NCBI GenBank assembly: GCA_905215155.1
Contig: CAJMPJ010000065.1
Coordinates: 1 to 15,081, forward strand
Source of the DNA: an uncultured bacterium
GTDB taxonomy: Bacteria; Bacillota; Clostridia; Lachnospirales; Lachnospiraceae
Reading direction: 5' to 3'
Length of the DNA: 15,081 bases
Positions 8,237-15,081 of this stretch are shown here, piece by piece. The translations under genes were made by a program, and so were the position numbers. The notes beneath the pieces were generated by a model. The model saw nothing but the letters and a program-made list of their open reading frames with translations, had not been told where the DNA came from and did no database searches. Within the stretch, counting starts at the first letter, position 1. Each line of letters opens with the position of its first letter.

Positions 8237-8254
8237 TATCGTTAAGGTTATCAA
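8226..8254 (-). promoter_or_regulatory. Probable promoter of the siderophore uptake operon
   Basis: Minus-strand TTGATA (8254-8249), 17-base spacer and TTTAAA (8231-8226); the -10 is exactly the centre of the 16-bp palindrome. An alternative is a perfect TTGACA (8273-8268) with a poor TAACCT (8250-8245) 17 bases on; in that case the palindrome would cover the start site. Either reading gives repression by occupancy. Confidence 0.5.
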
Positions 8255-8561
8255 ACTCCAGTTGCTTTGTCAAGTGGACCGGTCGTGCAAAGGTATTTAG
8301 AGGGTACTTATTGGGAGACTATATTTTATATATTACTGGTTTAATCTTATTAGTAAATATTATATTATGATTTATTTCATATATAGTTATTTTTTATTAT
8401 ATTTTTCTTATATTTATCGCAATCCACATTACTCTTTTGTAATGTTTTACACAGAATAGTGTCAATAGAATGCTTTCATCTTATTCTTTATTCCATTTTT
8501 TATAGGGCCGTATAATGACCCTATGATATTTATGATAAAACCAGAGGTGATTATAAAAGTC
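8237..8561. other. AT-rich intergenic stretch, no gene recognised
   Basis: About 325 bases upstream of the siderophore operon. Besides the promoter elements at its left end, I see only long A/T tracts and one inverted repeat ATAGGG (8502-8507) / CCCTAT (8519-8524) enclosing a TATAAT (8511-8516). No open frame with a ribosome binding site and credible length was found on either strand. Confidence 0.6.
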
Positions 8562-8584
8562 AAAAAAATCTGGACTTATGTCCA
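8562..8584 (-). terminator. Intrinsic terminator of the 81-aa membrane protein gene
   Basis: On the minus strand TGGAC and GTCCA (5 pairs, ATAA loop) are followed by GA and seven T (plus-strand A run 8562-8568). It lies about 55 bases after the stop codon at 8639. The stem is short, so efficiency may be modest. Confidence 0.6.
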
Positions 8585-8638
8585 TAACTCAGACACAAGC
8601 CCAGGCTAATTACACCATCACTATAATTTATTTAATCC

Positions 8639-8884
8639 CTACTCCTCAACCTCATGCAGCTTCCTATTCCCATTCAAATTAATAATCCCCGCCACAAATT
8701 CCTCTTTTTTCACCACAATAATCCGATACCCCTTCGCCACAAACAGCAGCCCCAAGAGAAAGAGCCCCATAAAAATTATAAGCAAAGAAGTTTCATTTCC
8801 ATTCCCCGCATTCCACACATTCCCGATCATTGAAAATAAGCAAATAAAAATACCGATTACATAATAAGATACTTTTTTACTCAT
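8639..8884 (-). CDS. Small two-helix membrane protein of unknown function
   Basis: I do not recognise this 81-residue protein. It has a short basic start (MSKKVSYY), a hydrophobic helix at about 7-24, a polar loop NAGNGNETS, a second helix at about 33-50 rich in Leu/Gly/Phe, and a charged cytoplasmic tail with KKEE. The pattern is that of a small inner-membrane protein with both ends on the cytoplasmic side. The ATG at 8884 is well supported by AGGAGG nine bases upstream and by an extended -10 promoter, and a terminator follows, so I take it as a real monocistronic gene despite its size. Confidence 0.75.
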   Translation of the reverse strand: MSKKVSYYVIGIFICLFSMIGNVWNAGNGNETSLLIIFMGLFLLGLLFVAKGYRIIVVKKEEFVAGIINLNGNRKLHEVEE

Positions 8885-8913
8885 AATTTTTATCCTCCTG
8901 TTTTTTTATAAAT

Positions 8914-8922
8914 ATTATAGCA
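8914..8922 (-). promoter_or_regulatory. Extended -10 promoter of the 81-aa membrane protein gene
   Basis: Minus-strand TGCTATAAT is a perfect -10 with the TGN extension. No good -35 stands 16-18 bases upstream, which the extended -10 can make up for. The expected start is about 22-25 bases before ATG 8884. Confidence 0.6.
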
Positions 8923-9072
8923 CATTATCGTGTTAAAAATTGTTAATTTTAACCATCATCTTTTATATTCTCACAAAAACCGCTTTTATTGAAATTAATT
9001 ATCAAATAGTGCACCGGTCTCCCACATTTTTTTTCCTTAAATTTTTTTCATTCTCAAATTTTTTAAATCATA

Positions 9073-9101
9073 TTGTTTTTTCCCCATAACTCCGCTATAA
9101 T
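9073..9101 (+). promoter_or_regulatory. Promoter of the DUF5688-type gene
   Basis: TTGTTT (9073-9078), a 17-base spacer and a perfect TATAAT (9096-9101). The start would be near 9108, leaving a leader of about 135 nt before the ATG at 9244. Confidence 0.65.
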
Positions 9102-9191
9102 AGAACCACCAATCAAATCTAAAATCATTTCTATATCTGTTACGGTTCTGAAATTCAATTTCAATTCCCTAAAGAATCATCCAAATTCAGT

Positions 9192-9217
9192 TGTAAATCT
9201 GCACTCTGCAATTTACA
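9192..9217 (+). other. Hairpin in the 5' leader just ahead of the ribosome binding site
   Basis: TGTAAAT (9192-9198) pairs with ATTTACA (9211-9217); after one bulged C, TGC (9200-9202) pairs with GCA (9208-9210) around an ACTCT loop. It ends 12 bases before the AAGGAGGT element and has no T run after it, so it is not a terminator. It could affect mRNA stability or translation; I cannot match it to a known riboswitch. Confidence 0.45.
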
Positions 9218-9243
9218 TAAATCACATCTAAGGAGGTATACCC

Positions 9244-10209
9244 ATGGTATACGAAGCATTTCTTGAAACTATCAAACAATCCGTTGGAGAACGTCTTGGT
9301 CCGGATTTTACGCTGGTTCTCCAGTCCATTACGAAAAACAATGGTCTGGTTCTGGATGGGCTGTGCATTGAAAAAGCTGGAGAAAAAGCTGCTCCCACCA
9401 TTTACTTAAACCAATTTTACGAACCATATGAAAATGGAATTCCTATCAACGAAATCGTCGAAGATATTCTACTGCTCTATCAGACCAACCGACTTCCCGA
9501 TCATATTAAAATTGAAAAACTATCTTCTCCTGAATACATCAAAACAAAAATCATTTACCGGCTGATTAATGAACCAGCCAATCAGGATCAGTTATCAGAT
9601 ATTCCTCACATCTCTTATCCATCTCTGGATTTATGTCTCATCTTTTGCCTGTCTCTGCATCGGTCACAAGATGACCTTTTGACCGCATTGATCCACAACA
9701 GCCACCTAAAGACCTGGAACTTAACCACAGAAGAATTATTTCAGGCTGCAAAAATCAATACGCCCTATCTATTCCCCGCACGCATCCGTTCCCTCTCAGA
9801 AGTAATAAAAGATATCGCCAGGAATTCCGCAAAAGAAGAGATAGAGGAAGAAGATTTAATTGATTTTTTTGATACCACACCTCTGTCACCACCCATGTAT
9901 GTACTTACCAATCCAGCAGGTATCAATGGTGCTGCATGTATGTTTTACGACGACATATTAAAAGACTTCGCCACCTGTACAGACAGTGATCTAATCATTC
10001 TGCCTTCCAGCATTCACGAAGTCCTTATAATCCCCAACAGCAAAAATATATCCATAAAAGAACTGTCTGAAACCGTCTTCTCCATCAATCAGGAGGAAGT
10101 CCCGGAAGAAGACCGCTTGTCCAATCACATCTATTTCTATTCCAGAAGCAGCGACGAACTCACCATCGCTTTCACCTCTTCTTTCCCAATCGGAACAAAG
10201 AATCCATAA
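9244..10209 (+). CDS. DUF5688-type protein of unknown function
   Basis: A 321-residue soluble protein with no signal peptide or membrane segment. The N-terminal 'VLDGLCIEKAGEKAAPTIYL' and 'NQFYEPYENG', followed by an Ile/Asp-rich helix ('INEIVEDILLLYQ'), are the pattern I know from DUF5688 proteins, which are frequent in Lachnospiraceae and often present in several copies per genome. Later parts include 'MYVLTNPAGINGAACMFYDD' and 'LIILPSSIHEVLIIP', also family-like. No catalytic motif is evident, and function is unknown. The start ATG 9244 has a perfect eight-base Shine-Dalgarno AAGGAGGT (9230-9237). It is a single-gene unit with its own promoter and leader; its last 38 bases overlap the 3' end of the convergent ThrE2 gene. 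Confidence 0.85.
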   Translation: MVYEAFLETIKQSVGERLGPDFTLVLQSITKNNGLVLDGLCIEKAGEKAAPTIYLNQFYEPYENGIPINEIVEDILLLYQTNRLPDHIKIEKLSSPEYIKTKIIYRLINEPANQDQLSDIPHISYPSLDLCLIFCLSLHRSQDDLLTALIHNSHLKTWNLTTEELFQAAKINTPYLFPARIRSLSEVIKDIARNSAKEEIEEEDLIDFFDTTPLSPPMYVLTNPAGINGAACMFYDDILKDFATCTDSDLIILPSSIHEVLIIPNSKNISIKELSETVFSINQEEVPEEDRLSNHIYFYSRSSDELTIAFTSSFPIGTKNP

Positions 10210-10591
10210 TAAAGATTGCCATGGCAATGGCGCCTGAAATCTGCAGCGTCTGTACCAGATAATAACTGGATAGCTCTGTATTGTTGCTGATTACATAGGA
10301 CACACTGCGGTAAATAGAAGCTCCTGGCACGGACGGAAGAATCCCTGCTACCAAAAAAACAGTTACCGGAGCTTTGAATATCCTTGCAGAGACATGGCTT
10401 GCCAAAGCCACTAAAAGCGTGGATAAAAATGCCGCAGCCGTAACTGACCCTGCTGCGGCATCCACCAAAAGATAGGCCAGCCAGCCTGCCGCCCCAATAC
10501 TGCCTGCCAAAACCACATACTTTTTTGGTAATTCCAAAATCAGGGAAAAACTGATCACTGCCAAAAATGCACCAACCGTCTGCACTACCAT
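10172..10591 (-). CDS. Threonine/serine exporter family, small subunit (ThrE_2 / YjjB-like)
   Basis: A 139-residue membrane protein with about four hydrophobic segments. The stretch 'KAPVTVFLVAGILPSVPGAS' then 'IYRSVSYVI' is the conserved ThrE_2 (COG3610, YjjB) signature. The frame extends to a GTG at 10612, but ATG 10591 is preceded by AGGAGGGG (10603-10596) and I take it as the start; it then overlaps the end of the ThrE1 gene by seven bases. It works with the neighbouring YjjP-like subunit; in corynebacterial ThrE both parts are fused. Exported substrate in this organism (threonine, serine or a dicarboxylate as proposed for E. coli YjjPB) is not decided by sequence. Its 3' end overlaps the DUF5688 gene. 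Confidence 0.9.
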   Translation of the reverse strand: MVVQTVGAFLAVISFSLILELPKKYVVLAGSIGAAGWLAYLLVDAAAGSVTAAAFLSTLLVALASHVSARIFKAPVTVFLVAGILPSVPGASIYRSVSYVISNNTELSSYYLVQTLQISGAIAMAIFIMDSLFRLGKKR

Positions 10592-11361
10592 AGAACCCCT
10601 CCTGTCAGCCACTGGAACAGCCCCATACCGGCTCCTACTCCTGCTGCCACAGCCAAAGCGACCACTATCGCTTCCACCATTCTTGCTGTACCGGAAGCAT
10701 AATCACCATTTAACGTATCTCGGATTGCCGTAGTGAATATTACCCCTGGTACCAGAGGCATGATTGCTCCGATAATGATAATATCACTCTTGACTCCCGG
10801 CAGCAGCCAGCGTTCCACAAACAATGCGGTTACTGCAATTAAAAAAGCACATACTCCATTGATGCAAAAGTCATTGAGCCGGAACCGAACCGATAGTTCC
10901 ATGGTTCCTGCAAGAACAGCACCCGTCACTGCCGCTCCCAGACAGTCCCTTCCACTTCCCCCCAGCAGCAGCGTAAAAAATACTGCAACGCCTACTATAC
11001 CCACATCCTTCAGCAAGCCGCTATACTGCATGGTATTGCGTATTTCCTTCAGCTTACCATAAGCCTCTTCTACCGTCAAAAGATCCTCACAAAGTCTGCG
11101 TGATACATCATTGACCAAAAAAACCCTGTTTAGATTTGTAGATCTTCCCGGTACTCTCCTGGCCACTGTGATAGCTTCGATGGAAGGATCATTGAGCGAA
11201 GCAAATATCCCGGTAGAAAAGACAATGGCCTCCGCAGTCTCCCGCCCTGCCTTACGTAAGATATGGTCTATGGTATTTTCCACTCGAAAAATTTCAGCAC
11301 CGCTTACCAGCATAATTTCGCCTGCCAGTACTGCGGTTTCCACAAGCAGTTTATCATTCAT
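10585..11361 (-). CDS. Threonine/serine exporter family, large subunit (ThrE_1 / YjjP-like)
   Basis: A 258-residue protein of the ThrE/YjjP family (COG2966, formerly DUF1212). The N-terminal cytoplasmic part carries the conserved 'SGAEIFRVENTI' at about 20-31 and 'TGIFASL', followed by five hydrophobic segments, with 'PLVPGVIFTTAIRDTLNGDY' and 'SGTARMVEAIVVALAVAAGV' near the end as family hallmarks. It begins 11 bases after feoB; its ribosome binding site TGAGGG uses the feoB stop codon, so it is clearly in the feo transcript. It partners with the ThrE_2 protein downstream. Confidence 0.92.
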   Translation of the reverse strand: MNDKLLVETAVLAGEIMLVSGAEIFRVENTIDHILRKAGRETAEAIVFSTGIFASLNDPSIEAITVARRVPGRSTNLNRVFLVNDVSRRLCEDLLTVEEAYGKLKEIRNTMQYSGLLKDVGIVGVAVFFTLLLGGSGRDCLGAAVTGAVLAGTMELSVRFRLNDFCINGVCAFLIAVTALFVERWLLPGVKSDIIIIGAIMPLVPGVIFTTAIRDTLNGDYASGTARMVEAIVVALAVAAGVGAGMGLFQWLTGGVLW

Positions 11362-11372
11362 TCACGTATCCC

Positions 11373-13382
11373 TCAAAATTTAGTATAAAATAGGAGGCTT
11401 CCCATCTGAAACACCAGAACAGCTGCAAGCCAAGCCACTGCAAGCTGAAAAAGCACCATCCCAATGGTCCATTTTATGGAGCCCGTTTCTTTTTTTATTG
11501 CCGCAACAGCGGCAATGCAGGGAGAATAAAGAAGACAGAAAATCATGAGTGCATAAGCATTTACACTCCCGAATCCAAAGTTTCCAAGACTCCCAAAAAG
11601 CTGTTTCATTCCTGCTGCCGAATTGATATTGCTGATTCCAAAAAGAACAGAAAAACTGGAAACCACCACTTCTTTTGCAGAAAGCCCGGAAATCAGTGCT
11701 ACAGCAATTCTCCAATCCCCCAATCCTGCGGGACGAAGAATCGGAACAAGAACACGTCCGATGATTGCTGCAAAGCTTTTTGATACATCAGTAACAAAAC
11801 CGTTAGGTCCTCCGTTTAATACAAACCACAATACAATGGTTGCCAGAAAAATAGTGGTTCCTGCCTTACTTAAATAATCCTTTACCTTATCCCATACATA
11901 GATGGTTACCGTTCTTCCATCAGGCATTTTGTATTCCGGAAGCTCAATAAGGAGTGTATCCTCTCCCTTTGCACCTGCCAGGCGATGAGTGATAAAGGCA
12001 ATCGCAACCGCCATTATAAGACCTACAAGATATAAAGAATATGCCACTGCCAATGCATGATTTGGAAAAAACATTCCAGAGAATAAAATATAAATTGGAA
12101 GTCTTGCCGAACAGGACATAAACGGCGTAATGAGTATGGTTCTCTTCCTGTCCCTATCGCTTGACAGAGCCCTTGTTGCCATAACAGCCGGAACTGTACA
12201 GCCAAAACCAAGAAGCATGGGCAGAAATGCTTTTCCAGATAAACCTACCCGCCCCATCACTTCATTCATCACATAAGCTACCCTTGCCATATACCCGCTG
12301 TCTTCCAGAAATGCCAGCGCAAGAAACAAAATAATGATATTCGGCAAAAACGTGAGAATCCCTCCTACTCCCGCTGCGATACCATCAACCACTAACGATG
12401 TGATCCAGCCAGAGGCTCCGATTCCCACCATCACCTGCTGCATATACGAAGAAAACAGATCCAATGCAATCTCAAAATATTTCTTCAGAATATCACCGAT
12501 GGTAAACGTAAAAAAGAACACCAACGCCATAATTCCCAGAAAGAAAGGCACACCCAGAACCGGATGGGTCAAATAATGATCGATCTTATCCGTGAGTGTG
12601 CAGCTTCCTTCTTTTTTTACCAGACATTGTTCCATAATTTCTTCAATATAATCATATTTCTGATTGATAATTTCCTTTTCATAATTCCGGTCAACAATGC
12701 CGCTTAAATCGACGAGGCAATCATTCATAACCGTTTTATCATATTCCAGGCACTTGATCGCATACCATCTTATGTTATCCAGATTGTTATCATGAGATTT
12801 TAAAATCGTTTTTATCTTGCAGATCTTATTTTCAATTCTAGGAGTGTATTTCACTGTCACCCCCTGAGGCGGCTCCTTGTAATGATGAACGACCGTATCC
12901 AACAACAGCTCCAATCCGGTTCGGTTTCTAGCAGAGACAGGCACCACTGGAATGGTACCAAGCATATCAGAAAGGCGGTGAAGATTTATCTCTATTCCCC
13001 TCTCCTCCACAAGATCCATCATGTTAAGTGCCAGAATCATTGGTTTTTTCATTTCCAGAAGCTGAAGAGTTAAATACAGATTACGCTCCAGAGAGGAAGC
13101 ATCCGCTACGTTTACAATCACGTCCACTTCTCCGTCTTCCAGACACCTTCTCGTAACTTTTTCTTCCATCGTATAACAGGACAGGCTGTAAATACCAGGC
13201 GTATCTATCAATTTTATGGGACAGTCATTATAACTGGTCATGCCTTCCATTCTCTCGACCGTAACTCCCGGCCAGTTAGCTACTTTTAATTTGGCACCGG
13301 TGAATGCATTAAATAAAGTTGTTTTTCCGCAGTTAGGGTTTCCAACAAATCCAACACGGATCCCTTTATTTTCCTCATTCAT
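11373..13382 (-). CDS. feoB: Ferrous iron transport protein B
   Basis: A 669-residue FeoB, the membrane protein that imports Fe(II). The N-terminal G domain shows G1 GNPNCGKT (14-21), the G2 region 'ANWPGVTVE' (35-43), G3 DTPG (60-63), G4 NMMD (120-123) and a G5-like 'VSAR'. A helical linker (GDI-like domain) follows at about 165-265. The transport part carries the two Gate regions with 'LPNIIILFLALAFLEDSGYM' and 'LLGFGCTVPAVMATRAL' (conserved Cys), and 'GLSAKEVVVSSF' near the end. Its ATG overlaps feoA by eight bases (ATGAATGA) with GGGAGG upstream. Length is within the range for clostridial FeoB. ThrE1 follows after 11 bases. Confidence 0.97.
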   Translation of the reverse strand: MNEENKGIRVGFVGNPNCGKTTLFNAFTGAKLKVANWPGVTVERMEGMTSYNDCPIKLIDTPGIYSLSCYTMEEKVTRRCLEDGEVDVIVNVADASSLERNLYLTLQLLEMKKPMILALNMMDLVEERGIEINLHRLSDMLGTIPVVPVSARNRTGLELLLDTVVHHYKEPPQGVTVKYTPRIENKICKIKTILKSHDNNLDNIRWYAIKCLEYDKTVMNDCLVDLSGIVDRNYEKEIINQKYDYIEEIMEQCLVKKEGSCTLTDKIDHYLTHPVLGVPFFLGIMALVFFFTFTIGDILKKYFEIALDLFSSYMQQVMVGIGASGWITSLVVDGIAAGVGGILTFLPNIIILFLALAFLEDSGYMARVAYVMNEVMGRVGLSGKAFLPMLLGFGCTVPAVMATRALSSDRDRKRTILITPFMSCSARLPIYILFSGMFFPNHALAVAYSLYLVGLIMAVAIAFITHRLAGAKGEDTLLIELPEYKMPDGRTVTIYVWDKVKDYLSKAGTTIFLATIVLWFVLNGGPNGFVTDVSKSFAAIIGRVLVPILRPAGLGDWRIAVALISGLSAKEVVVSSFSVLFGISNINSAAGMKQLFGSLGNFGFGSVNAYALMIFCLLYSPCIAAVAAIKKETGSIKWTIGMVLFQLAVAWLAAVLVFQMGSLLFYTKF

Positions 13383-13608
13383 GACTGGCGGCCTCCCTTA
13401 TTTCAATTCCCTCTGAGATTTTTCTTCCAAGAGCAAGTCTGGTACCTCTTACTTTAATAATTACAGTACCTCTTCCCTTTTTATTCATCAGAATTACCGG
13501 AGTCAGTTCTGTGATTCCCAAGGACTCCAGCCGCCTGGTGATCGCATCATTTACCATAACACGGTATACAATGTATGTTTTCCCGATCTCCCCTTCATGA
13601 AGCTTCAT
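13375..13608 (-). CDS. feoA: Ferrous iron transport protein A
   Basis: A 77-residue FeoA: a small cytoplasmic SH3-like protein that binds and modulates FeoB. The family pattern is visible in 'RLESLGITELTPVILMNKKG' and 'GTVIIKVRGTRLALGRKISE', ending 'IEIRE'. The start ATG 13608 has AGAGGAGA a few bases upstream. It is the first gene of the feoA-feoB-ThrE1-ThrE2 operon, with an excellent promoter just upstream. Confidence 0.95.
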   Translation of the reverse strand: MKLHEGEIGKTYIVYRVMVNDAITRRLESLGITELTPVILMNKKGRGTVIIKVRGTRLALGRKISEGIEIREAASHE

Positions 13609-13628
13609 GATAATCTCCTCTGCATGCA

Positions 13629-13641
13629 GACATTTCCTGTC
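13629..13641. promoter_or_regulatory. Small inverted repeat in the feo leader
   Basis: GACA TTTCC TGTC lies between the feo -10 and feoA, about where a start-proximal operator would sit, with a TGCATGCA palindrome beside it (13621-13628). The arms are only four bases, so this is a weak candidate; notably it does not resemble the palindrome of the siderophore operon. Confidence 0.25.
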
Positions 13642-13656
13642 ATTGCATCCATAGAA

Positions 13657-13685
13657 ATTTTACTATTCCCCCAATTTATTGTCAA
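13657..13685 (-). promoter_or_regulatory. Promoter of the feo operon
   Basis: Minus-strand TTGACA (13685-13680), a 17-base spacer and TAAAAT (13662-13657): a near-consensus sigma-A promoter with a leader of about 40 nt. Such a strong promoter is usually kept in check by a metal repressor, but no convincing operator is visible over it. Confidence 0.75.
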
Positions 13686-13719
13686 TGCCGCTTACTTGTA
13701 CGATTTTTAAAATAATTAC

Positions 13720-13739
13720 AAAAAGGAATGAACTCATTC
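13720..13739 (-). terminator. Weak terminator-like hairpin at the uvrB stop codon
   Basis: GAATGA and TCATTC form an inverted repeat that includes the uvrB stop codon, followed by five T on the minus strand (A run 13720-13724). The stem is short and AT-rich, so readthrough into feoA is likely. Confidence 0.35.
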
Positions 13740-15081
13740 GTCATCCATTTCCTGCAGCATCTTTTTTACCTGTACCATACGGTCACGCAGCTTGGCGGCC
13801 TCTTCAAAATTCAGTTCTGCGGCTGCCTGATGCATTTTCTTTGTAAGCTCTTTGGCAAGCTTCTCCAGTTCTTTGGCATCCATGGATTCCGGATCCTTTT
13901 TAAAGTCTTCCTCTTTCTCAATGGCGGCTTTTGAAATTGCAATCAGATCCCTGACTGACTTTTTAATGGTAGTCGGCGTGATCCCATGTTCTTCATTATA
14001 CTTTTGCTGAATTGCCCTTCTACGGTTCGTCTCTTCAATTGCCACCCGCATGGAATCCGTAATATGATCCGCATACATGATCACATGGCCTTCTGAATTT
14101 CTGGCGGCCCGGCCGATCGTCTGTATCAGAGAGGTTTCTGAACGTAAGAAACCTTCTTTATCCGCATCAAGGATTGCCACCAGCGTGATCTCTGGAATAT
14201 CAAGACCCTCCCGCAGCAAATTGATGCCCACCAAAACATCAAAAACATCAAGACGCATGTCACGGATTATCTCGGAGCGCTCCAGCGTATCAATATCGGA
14301 ATGAAGGTATTTGACCCGGATTCCCACCTCTCTCATGTAGTCGGTCAAATCCTCCGCCATACGCTTGGTCAGCGTGGTAATGAGAACCTTATTCTTCTTC
14401 CCAATCTCTTTATTTACTTCAGAAACCAGATCATCAATCTGCCCCTCCACTGGTCTTACATCAATTTCCGGGTCAAGAAGACCGGTAGGCCGTATGATCT
14501 GTTCCACTCTCATCAGCTCGTGCTCCGCCTCATAAACCGAAGGAGTCGCGGAAACAAACAGCATCTGATTGATCTTGGATTCAAATTCCTGAAAATTCAA
14601 CGGGCGGTTGTCCAAAGCAGAAGGAAGACGGAACCCATAATTGACCAGAGTGGTCTTTCTGGAACGGTCTCCTGCATACATTCCCCGGATCTGAGGCAGC
14701 GTAATATGAGACTCATCCACGATGATCATAAAATCATCTGGGAAATAATCAATAAGGGTAAAAGGCGGCTCCCCCTCTTTTCCACCCGTCAAATGTCTGG
14801 AATAGTTTTCGATTCCCGAACAAAATCCAGTCTCCCTCATCATTTCCACATCAAAATTGGTTCGTTCCGCAATTCTCTGTGCCTCTAAAAGCTTGTCTTC
14901 ACTTTTAAAATACTCCACCTGCCCTTTAAGCTCCTCCAAAATCGTCTGAGTCGCAAGCTCCAGCTTATCCTTGGAAACCACATAATGGGAAGCCGGAAAA
15001 ATAGCCACATGGCCAAGCTCCGCCCGGATCTCTCCGGTCAGGGTATCAATCTCCGTAATCCGGTCCACCTCATCACCAAAA
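13734..15081 (-). CDS. uvrB: Excinuclease ABC subunit B, 5' end beyond window
   Basis: 448 C-terminal residues of UvrB, the damage-verifying helicase-like subunit of nucleotide excision repair; roughly 215 N-terminal residues, including Walker A, lie off the right edge. The visible part begins within '[18 protein letters not shown]', so the in-frame GTG at 15068 is an internal valine codon, not a start. Present are '[20 protein letters not shown]' (helicase motif II region), 'SATPSVYE', '[16 protein letters not shown]', '[14 protein letters not shown]', motif VI '[12 protein letters not shown]', and a C-terminal UVR domain ('[20 protein letters not shown]') that binds UvrC. It is intact as far as visible. 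Followed after 125 bases by feoA. Confidence 0.97.
   Translation of the reverse strand, partial: FGDEVDRITEIDTLTGEIRAELGHVAIFPASHYVVSKDKLELATQTILEELKGQVEYFKSEDKLLEAQRIAERTNFDVEMMRETGFCSGIENYSRHLTGGKEGEPPFTLIDYFPDDFMIIVDESHITLPQIRGMYAGDRSRKTTLVNYGFRLPSALDNRPLNFQEFESKINQMLFVSATPSVYEAEHELMRVEQIIRPTGLLDPEIDVRPVEGQIDDLVSEVNKEIGKKNKVLITTLTKRMAEDLTDYMREVGIRVKYLHSDIDTLERSEIIRDMRLDVFDVLVGINLLREGLDIPEITLVAILDADKEGFLRSETSLIQTIGRAARNSEGHVIMYADHITDSMRVAIEETNRRRAIQQKYNEEHGITPTTIKKSVRDLIAISKAAIEKEEDFKKDPESMDAKELEKLAKELTKKMHQAAAELNFEEAAKLRDRMVQVKKMLQEMDDE

Noticed and set aside
8547..8609. GTG-started frame of 20 codons on the plus strand after an AGAGG-like sequence.
   Set aside because: The start codon is part of the only possible ribosome binding site and the frame overlaps the terminator of the opposite gene.
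3835..9019. Heptamer ACCGGTC occurs at 3835, 8278 and 9013, all in non-coding DNA.
   Set aside because: Only seven bases, no common distance to promoters and dissimilar flanks; may be chance.
14301..14888. Plus-strand frame of 195 codons inside uvrB.
   Set aside because: Antisense to strongly conserved uvrB motifs, no ribosome binding site, no recognisable product.

Overview
The window reads as a chromosomal segment from a low-to-moderate GC Firmicute, most likely a Lachnospiraceae / Clostridium cluster XIVa type organism. The basis is strong AGGAGG-type ribosome binding sites, AT-rich spacers with sigma-A-like promoters, a split threonine/serine exporter pair, and a DUF5688-type protein, a family I associate with Lachnospiraceae. 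The genus cannot be fixed from the sequence alone.

Left part (1-3667): three minus-strand genes and one tRNA. A COG3044-type ABC-class ATPase (cut by the left edge) is translationally coupled by TAATG to queA, the queuosine enzyme. Upstream of queA, behind a good intrinsic terminator, is an unrecognised membrane-anchored protein of 267 residues. Its promoter stands back to back with the promoter of a plus-strand tRNA-Arg(CCG). Positions 3668-4180 hold no recognisable gene.

Middle part (4181-8254): a four-gene minus-strand operon for Fe(III)-siderophore-type uptake: lipoprotein binding protein, two FecCD permeases and a FecE-type ATPase. The genes are joined by three consecutive ATGA overlaps and closed by a 12-bp stem terminator. 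A perfect 16-bp palindrome, GTTAGTTTAAACTAAC, lies on the likely -10 element and resembles a DtxR/MntR-class metal operator.

Next come a small two-helix membrane protein with its own promoter and terminator (minus strand) and a DUF5688-type gene (plus strand). The latter has a clear promoter, a leader of about 135 nt with a hairpin just before a perfect Shine-Dalgarno, and a 3' end that overlaps the neighbouring convergent gene by 38 bp.

Right part (10172-15081): the minus-strand operon feoA-feoB-ThrE1-ThrE2, with overlaps or an 11-bp gap throughout, couples ferrous iron import genes to a split threonine/serine (YjjP/YjjB-like) exporter. It follows uvrB, whose 5' end is off the right edge. 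The window thus carries both a ferric-siderophore and a ferrous iron uptake system. Nothing in it is a clear mobile element, CRISPR array or defence island. The less ordinary points are the operator palindrome, the feo/exporter operon and the DUF5688 gene with its leader.
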